From positions 417,868 through 481,867 of the forward strand of contig CAKOGP040000224.1 in NCBI GenBank assembly GCA_933822405.4: 64,000 bases of DNA. The letters run 5' to 3'. This stretch comes from Cylindrotheca closterium. Lineage: Eukaryota > Bacillariophyta > Bacillariophyceae > Bacillariales > Bacillariaceae. Of this stretch, positions 59,701 through 64,000 are shown piece by piece. The stretch's first letter is position 1; every line of letters starts with the position of its first letter. A program made the position numbers and the translations under genes. Under the pieces are notes generated by a model, which was given only the letters and a program-made list of their open reading frames with translations, was not told the origin of the DNA and made no database searches.

Positions 59701-60296
59701 GAAGCCAATGGACGATTGGCTATTGGCTGTTGCTAAAAATTGTCTACGATGCTAGCTATAAATTTAAGTTTGATATGCAACCAAGCGCCTCAATAAAGGT
59801 TAGAGAAACTGACAGATTTCAAAGGTGGAAACAAGCTGTTATAGCGTTGTATTACTATGATGAATCCTAGTATACCGGTATACTTGAAAGCTGAGGGAGA
59901 TGGGTCAGTAACAGTGCAAATAATCGGGATATTGGTAGATGAGCGCTTCTGGAATATTTTGTGAGGACGGCTTCACAATACCCATAAAGAGGTTCTCCTT
60001 GTCTCATAGGCCGTGGTTTTTTCGCTTTCGCGAGAGGAATTTTCGGTCACGTTCGACGAAGAAACTTCAAGTCAGCAAATAGCGAGGAACTTTTTTACAT
60101 TCGAAGGCTTCGCGGGGCATAGTTTTGTAATGAACACGCGATACTCAGTTGGTCGAACTATCACTGCAATGACATTCTTTGCATACGTATTAATACACGT
60201 ATTCCTGATATATAAAAAATATTTTAAAAAATAGTTCGCGGTTATGGACCGCATTTTCAATCTCCGGAAATTCTACCAAAGTTTTCAGGCACGCAG
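59701..60296. other. Intergenic between D and E
   Basis: About 600 bp with no supported gene. A 12-bp palindrome TATACCGGTATA lies at 59871-59882, and TATAAATTTAAG is near 59757. Confidence 0.5.
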
Positions 60297-62078
60297 ATGA
60301 CTCATATAATATCGACCATGAGCATCTTTGATCAATCATTCAGCCATACCGGTACGCCCAACTGCTGTGGCATGAAAATCGACGCATCCGGACCTAGTAG
60401 TGCCATTTCAGCGCAGCGACACAGAGACAGAATGACAGCAGAAGAGATGCGAAAGCAACAAGAGATGGACCTTCTCTTATCAGAAGCAATGAATACGCTG
60501 ACGTTTGAAGAAAGGCAAGAACAGCAAGAAGTTCTGCATGGCGTGGAACAAGAAATAGCTGAGGAATGCATCATCATTGAAACTGCACTGAAGGAATTAG
60601 ACAACCACCTGATACGGATCAAACATGGAACTGTGTATGAGAAGGCAGAAACCATGAATCCTGAATATGTCCATGCCAGAGCCTTCCGAATCATGTTTCT
60701 GAGAGGGAATCGTTATGATACAAAGGCTTCCGCTGATCAAATGCTAAAATTCTTCGCACAGAAAGAGAAGTTATTCGGAACGGAAAAGTTGGTGCAGGAT
60801 ATTACGCTTGAAGATTTTGATGAAGACGACATGGCAGTGATGAACGCAGGATCCATTCAGTTGGCGGGGAGGGATAGGTCGAACAGGCAGATCGTTTTTG
60901 CCTCTCCAGGCTTAAGGTTGAAGGGAAAGCCTTTACGAAGCGAGCTGCGGACTCGGTATTACATGTGCATGAGCGGGTTGGAGTCGCAAGAAACTCAACT
61001 CAAGGGCGCAGTCAATGTTGCGTACGCTGTTGGCGCATACAAGGATAAGAACGAAGGAGGGGGGTATCTGGAGCACACATACCTTGCTATGGTACGCGAT
61101 TTTGATTCTTCCTGTGCTTTCTAATAATCGCATCATGACTAACAACAATCTGTTGAATTTCAGTCATTACCAATACATTGGGCCTCCAACCATTTTGTTT
61201 GCTCAGATATTTCTCAGCATTTAGTAGGCTCGGTGGCCGTGGCAGCGATGCCGGCAAAGCTAAGATCACGCTTTCGCATTCATCTAGGCTCGCATTTGGA
61301 ATGTTTGTATTTGCTTTCCACTTATGGGATCTTGCCACAGCTCCTTCCGTTTTCATCTAATAGCGACGAAATCACCTTCGCATCGCACTTACATTGGGTA
61401 CAATTGCGGGTTGCCAGCTCCAACAGCGCAGAACAATTCAAGTCGAACGAAACCATGACATCATCTACAAGCATCAATGATGTTCTGTATATTGGAGGAA
61501 AGAAGAGCAACAACGCTGGAAACCAACGTCTTCGAGTCCTGGTAAAGGAGCTTGCCCAAGTCTACGATACTGGAACGAACGAAAAGAAGCGCACAGTAGT
61601 CGATGCCATGATCAACCAAGTTACCAAAAATGGAGGACGCTTCCTCAAGCAGGTGAAAGACTCGAATGCTCAATGGGAAATATTGTCGTTGGACGACTCT
61701 AGGGCCAAAATCACGCAAGCATTTCGCAATCATCGCCGCCGACCAGATGAATCCAAGAAGGGTGGTACTTCCTTCATTCAAGACGATCCAATGCCAGATG
61801 ATGTCATCTTTGGAAAGTCACAACGGAGTCGAGGGAATGATCTGTTGACTCATCTAATCAAAAACCGAGCAGAGGAGTACGATTCTTTAGATCGTGGAAT
61901 GAAGGTGAAAGTAGTGGATGCTATCGTTCATCGGATCAAAAGTGAGGGTGGTAGATTCCTCCAACCGACCCCAGAATTTGGTGGATGGCTGGAAGTTTCC
62001 AACGAGATGGCTCGCTCCAGAATATCAAAGTACTTTCGAAACAATAGACGGCCATCCACTAAAAAAAATAACGCCTAA
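60297..62078 (+). CDS. Gene E: CRAL-TRIO/Sec14-like protein with two DUF6824-type domains
   Basis: Exon 1 is 60297-61091 (265 codons), the intron is 61092-61163 (72 nt, GTACGC...TTTCAG) and exon 2 is 61164-62078, phase 0, 569 aa. The first ATG gives MTHIISTMSIFDQSF; the second Met, at 60318, aligns with gene A's start. Family motif LTFEERQEQQEVLHGV, then FRIMFLRGNRYDTKASADQM, DITLEDFDEDD and GRDRSNRQIVFASPGL. The core closes with MPAKLRSRFRIHLGSHLECL and YLLSTYGIL. First DUF6824-type domain about 370-457 (DVLYIGGKKSNNAGNQRLR ... GGRFLK, FRNHRRR). Second about 476-566 (DVIFGKSQRSRGNDLLTHL ... LDRGMK, GGRFLQ, FRNNRRP). Intact and the closest relative of pseudogene D by intron position and wording. 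Inferred lipid-binding, function unproven. Confidence 0.83.
61092..61163 (+). other. Intron of gene E
   Basis: 72 nt, GTACGC donor, TTGAATTTCAG acceptor, phase 0 after LAM. Reading straight through reaches a stop codon within about a dozen codons, and splicing restores collinearity with genes A-C. Confidence 0.82.
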
Positions 62079-62602
62079 TGAACCATTTCGTTTGCTTCAC
62101 GATAATATCCTCAAAGTTTATTTTTAATATGCTGCCTAGCACTATATGATTTTGCTAGCTGAAGGATTGAACTGAACATCTTTATAGCCAGAGGATCCGT
62201 GATGTCGATCACCGCATGATGATATGGCGGGATGGACGATCTCTAAAACACTATCCTAAAGCTGAATCATCATGTGAACGTTGTGCATTGTGTGACCGAA
62301 AAATGGATGAAAATGTCCCAGGTTTCTGACCCATTTTTTACGAGTAATAAAGGAGGGCTTTTTAGAAATGTCTAGTCTACTACTAAAAAGACTGAAATGA
62401 TGAATTCGATAAGAAGCCGTGATCACAATGTTCAAGAATGCATATATGTAAGAGGAGCCACCACACCACCACGATTGCGGCTTTTTCGCAAGTTATATAA
62501 TTGGAACCGCAAATCGCACATTGCACGCCAAGAAATTTTTCAATGAGTAGATAGACACCGCACAATAAGCAGGCATACCGGTAGTGACACTCACTCAACA
62601 TT
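62079..62602. other. Intergenic between E and F
   Basis: 524 bp, no gene recognised. TACCGGTA at 62576-62583 lies 19 bp before the ATG of gene F. Confidence 0.5.
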
Positions 62603-64000
62603 ATGAGTGTGAGTGCAGCCAGTAGCGTGCTAAACGAACCATTCAATGGGCCATCAGCTTGCTTCGGCTTTCGCTTTGGGCATCCTGCATCTTCAAAAGT
62701 GCAAGAAAATACGAATTTATCGGACGCACCCGAGAGCAAGGAAATTGACAACTTATTGGCCTCTGCCATGAATGGTCTCACGTTCGAAGAACGTCAAAGA
62801 CATCTTGAGATTGTCCATGGTGTATCCACAGGAATTGAGGGAATTGAGGAAAACGATGAGACGACTAGTGGTGCCACTTTGGAATTGCTGAGACACTTAG
62901 AGAAACTGAAGGCCGGAACCGCGTACGAAACTGCGGAGAGATTGGAATCTTCCTTTGTCAACGACCGAAAATTCCAACTCATGTTTCTGAGAGGAAATGA
63001 ATACAATACAAAGGCTGCAGCAGATCAAGTAATTCGGTTTTTGGAGATGAAGCAGCGTCTGTTTGGAAAAGAGAAACTGACAAAGCAGATCACCCTGAAA
63101 GACTTGGATGAAGACGATAGAGACTTTCTCAAGACAGGAACCATCCAATTGATCGGGAAAGATCGGATGGGCCGCGTCATATGGTTTCAACTGCCTAGTT
63201 TGCGCAAATTCAAATCTATCGAAAACGAACTCCGAGCTCGGTTTTACATGGCAACGATTCTATTGAAATCAGAAGAGGTTCAGAAAAAGGGCATCGTAAC
63301 AGTGACCTATGCGATTGGAGAATTTCGCGATAGTGTGCAGGGGGAAGGATATGTGGATGTTGTCAAGCTGATGATGGCGATTCCCTTTTATCATGCTAGC
63401 TTTCATAATTGCGTCGGCACACATCTGGAGAAAATACTCGGAAAGGCTGCTTTGGCGGTCATCCCCGCATCTCTTCGGTCTCGTGTTCGCATCCAATTTG
63501 GTTCCCATCTAGAGACTCAATACACTCTTTCGACCTATGGTATTTCCCCCACACTATTCCCAATCACGCCACTGTCCAATAAAGTAAGACTTGATCATCA
63601 TTTGCAATGGTACGAAGCGGCGTTGGTCAGAGAAACGGATGATGTCATGGACACTTCTTCCATGGATGCTTCCACCATCAGCACCACAGCCATTACTAAC
63701 GATCCAGGTAGTAATGCTTTGGTGATCATGGCATCAGATGTCAAGCCATACGATGTTTTATATGACTATGGACGAACCGTCAAGCACGAAGGGAATGAAC
63801 TGGTCCGGGCTTTGATCCGCGAACAGTCCGTCGCCTATGATGCAGGTAGTAACATGGGGAAGCGAGAAGTGATTGAAGACGTCATTCGAAACGTCGAAGA
63901 CAAAGGAGGACGATTCTTGAAAATGGATGAGGCTTCTGGCGGATATATAGAACTGACGAAGAACCGAATCCGGTCCAAGGTATCCCAGATGTTTCGTAAC
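62603..64000 (+). CDS. Gene F: CRAL-TRIO/Sec14-like protein with DUF6824-type domain (3' end outside the window)
   Basis: Open from ATG 62603 (MSVSAASSVLNEPFNGPSAC) through the last base, 466 codons without a stop or intron. N-terminal SACFGFRFG and LTFEERQRHLEIVHGV match the family. The CRAL-TRIO-like module shows FQLMFLRGNEYNTKAAADQV, QITLKDLDEDDRDFL, GKDRMGRVIWFQLPSL and IPASLRSRVRIQFGSHLETQ with YTLSTYGIS. One DUF6824-type domain follows at about 383-466 (YDVLYDYGRTVKHEGNELVR ... KGGRFLK, VSQMFRN), cut at its end. F is the most diverged member: the region after LHG/VHG is shorter, and its domain start keeps only the D-V-L...G...GN skeleton. A second domain would be expected beyond the edge. 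Confidence 0.8.
   Translation, partial: MSVSAASSVLNEPFNGPSACFGFRFGHPASSKVQENTNLSDAPESKEIDNLLASAMNGLTFEERQRHLEIVHGVSTGIEGIEENDETTSGATLELLRHLEKLKAGTAYETAERLESSFVNDRKFQLMFLRGNEYNTKAAADQVIRFLEMKQRLFGKEKLTKQITLKDLDEDDRDFLKTGTIQLIGKDRMGRVIWFQLPSLRKFKSIENELRARFYMATILLKSEEVQKKGIVTVTYAIGEFRDSVQGEGYVDVVKLMMAIPFYHASFHNCVGTHLEKILGKAALAVIPASLRSRVRIQFGSHLETQYTLSTYGISPTLFPITPLSNKVRLDHHLQWYEAALVRETDDVMDTSSMDASTISTTAITNDPGSNALVIMASDVKPYDVLYDYGRTVKHEGNELVRALIREQSVAYDAGSNMGKREVIEDVIRNVEDKGGRFLKMDEASGGYIELTKNRIRSKVSQMFRN

Overview
The window looks like nuclear DNA of a diatom or close stramenopile relative. Four proteins begin with a signal peptide; in three of these the cleavage site is followed by an aromatic residue (CSA|F, ADA|F, AHA|W), the bipartite presequence diatoms use for the complex plastid. 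The few introns are short (71-173 nt, GT...AG). Coding sequence is full of CAT/CAA/GAT-type codon runs, and several genes carry the DUF6824-type domain known mainly from stramenopiles. Nothing looks prokaryotic. No tRNA, rRNA, CRISPR array or intact transposon was seen.

Layout. 1-128 is the 3' tail of a DUF6824 gene. 208-15.8 kb holds ordinary housekeeping and organellar genes: a TLC-domain membrane protein, 7-dehydrocholesterol reductase, a plastid-type M1 aminopeptidase, a BspA-type leucine-rich-repeat protein, a plastid-type PPR protein and a DUF1995 protein. 16.1-22.4 kb is a tandem array of three genes (A, B, C), each a CRAL-TRIO/Sec14-like module followed by two DUF6824-type domains. 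22.5-36.2 kb carries a glycosyltransferase, a small acidic protein, an unrecognised secreted-type protein, two linked low-complexity paralogues, an LPP-epsilon/dolichyldiphosphatase-type PAP2 enzyme and a membrane protein of unknown role. 36.3-55.5 kb holds two giant intronless coiled-coil proteins (2305 and 3714 aa), tandem duplicates of one another with very different internal repeat histories. A GT32 (OCH1-like) glycosyltransferase follows, and from 57.9 kb to the right edge the CRAL-TRIO/DUF6824 array resumes with a pseudogene (D), an intact gene (E) and a gene cut by the window end (F).

The most interesting content is this lineage-specific family of seven members, all on the + strand and occurring as one edge fragment and two blocks. 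It combines a lipid-binding-like fold with paired DUF6824 domains. Introns sit at two different places or are absent, one member is disabled, and a TACCGGTA palindrome lies at or near the start of several members. The second point of interest is the coiled-coil pair, whose internal repeats grow and shrink mostly in heptad-compatible steps.

Domain assignments rest on motif recognition by eye, without a database search. Splice sites were placed by reading frame, GT/AG signals and alignment between paralogues.
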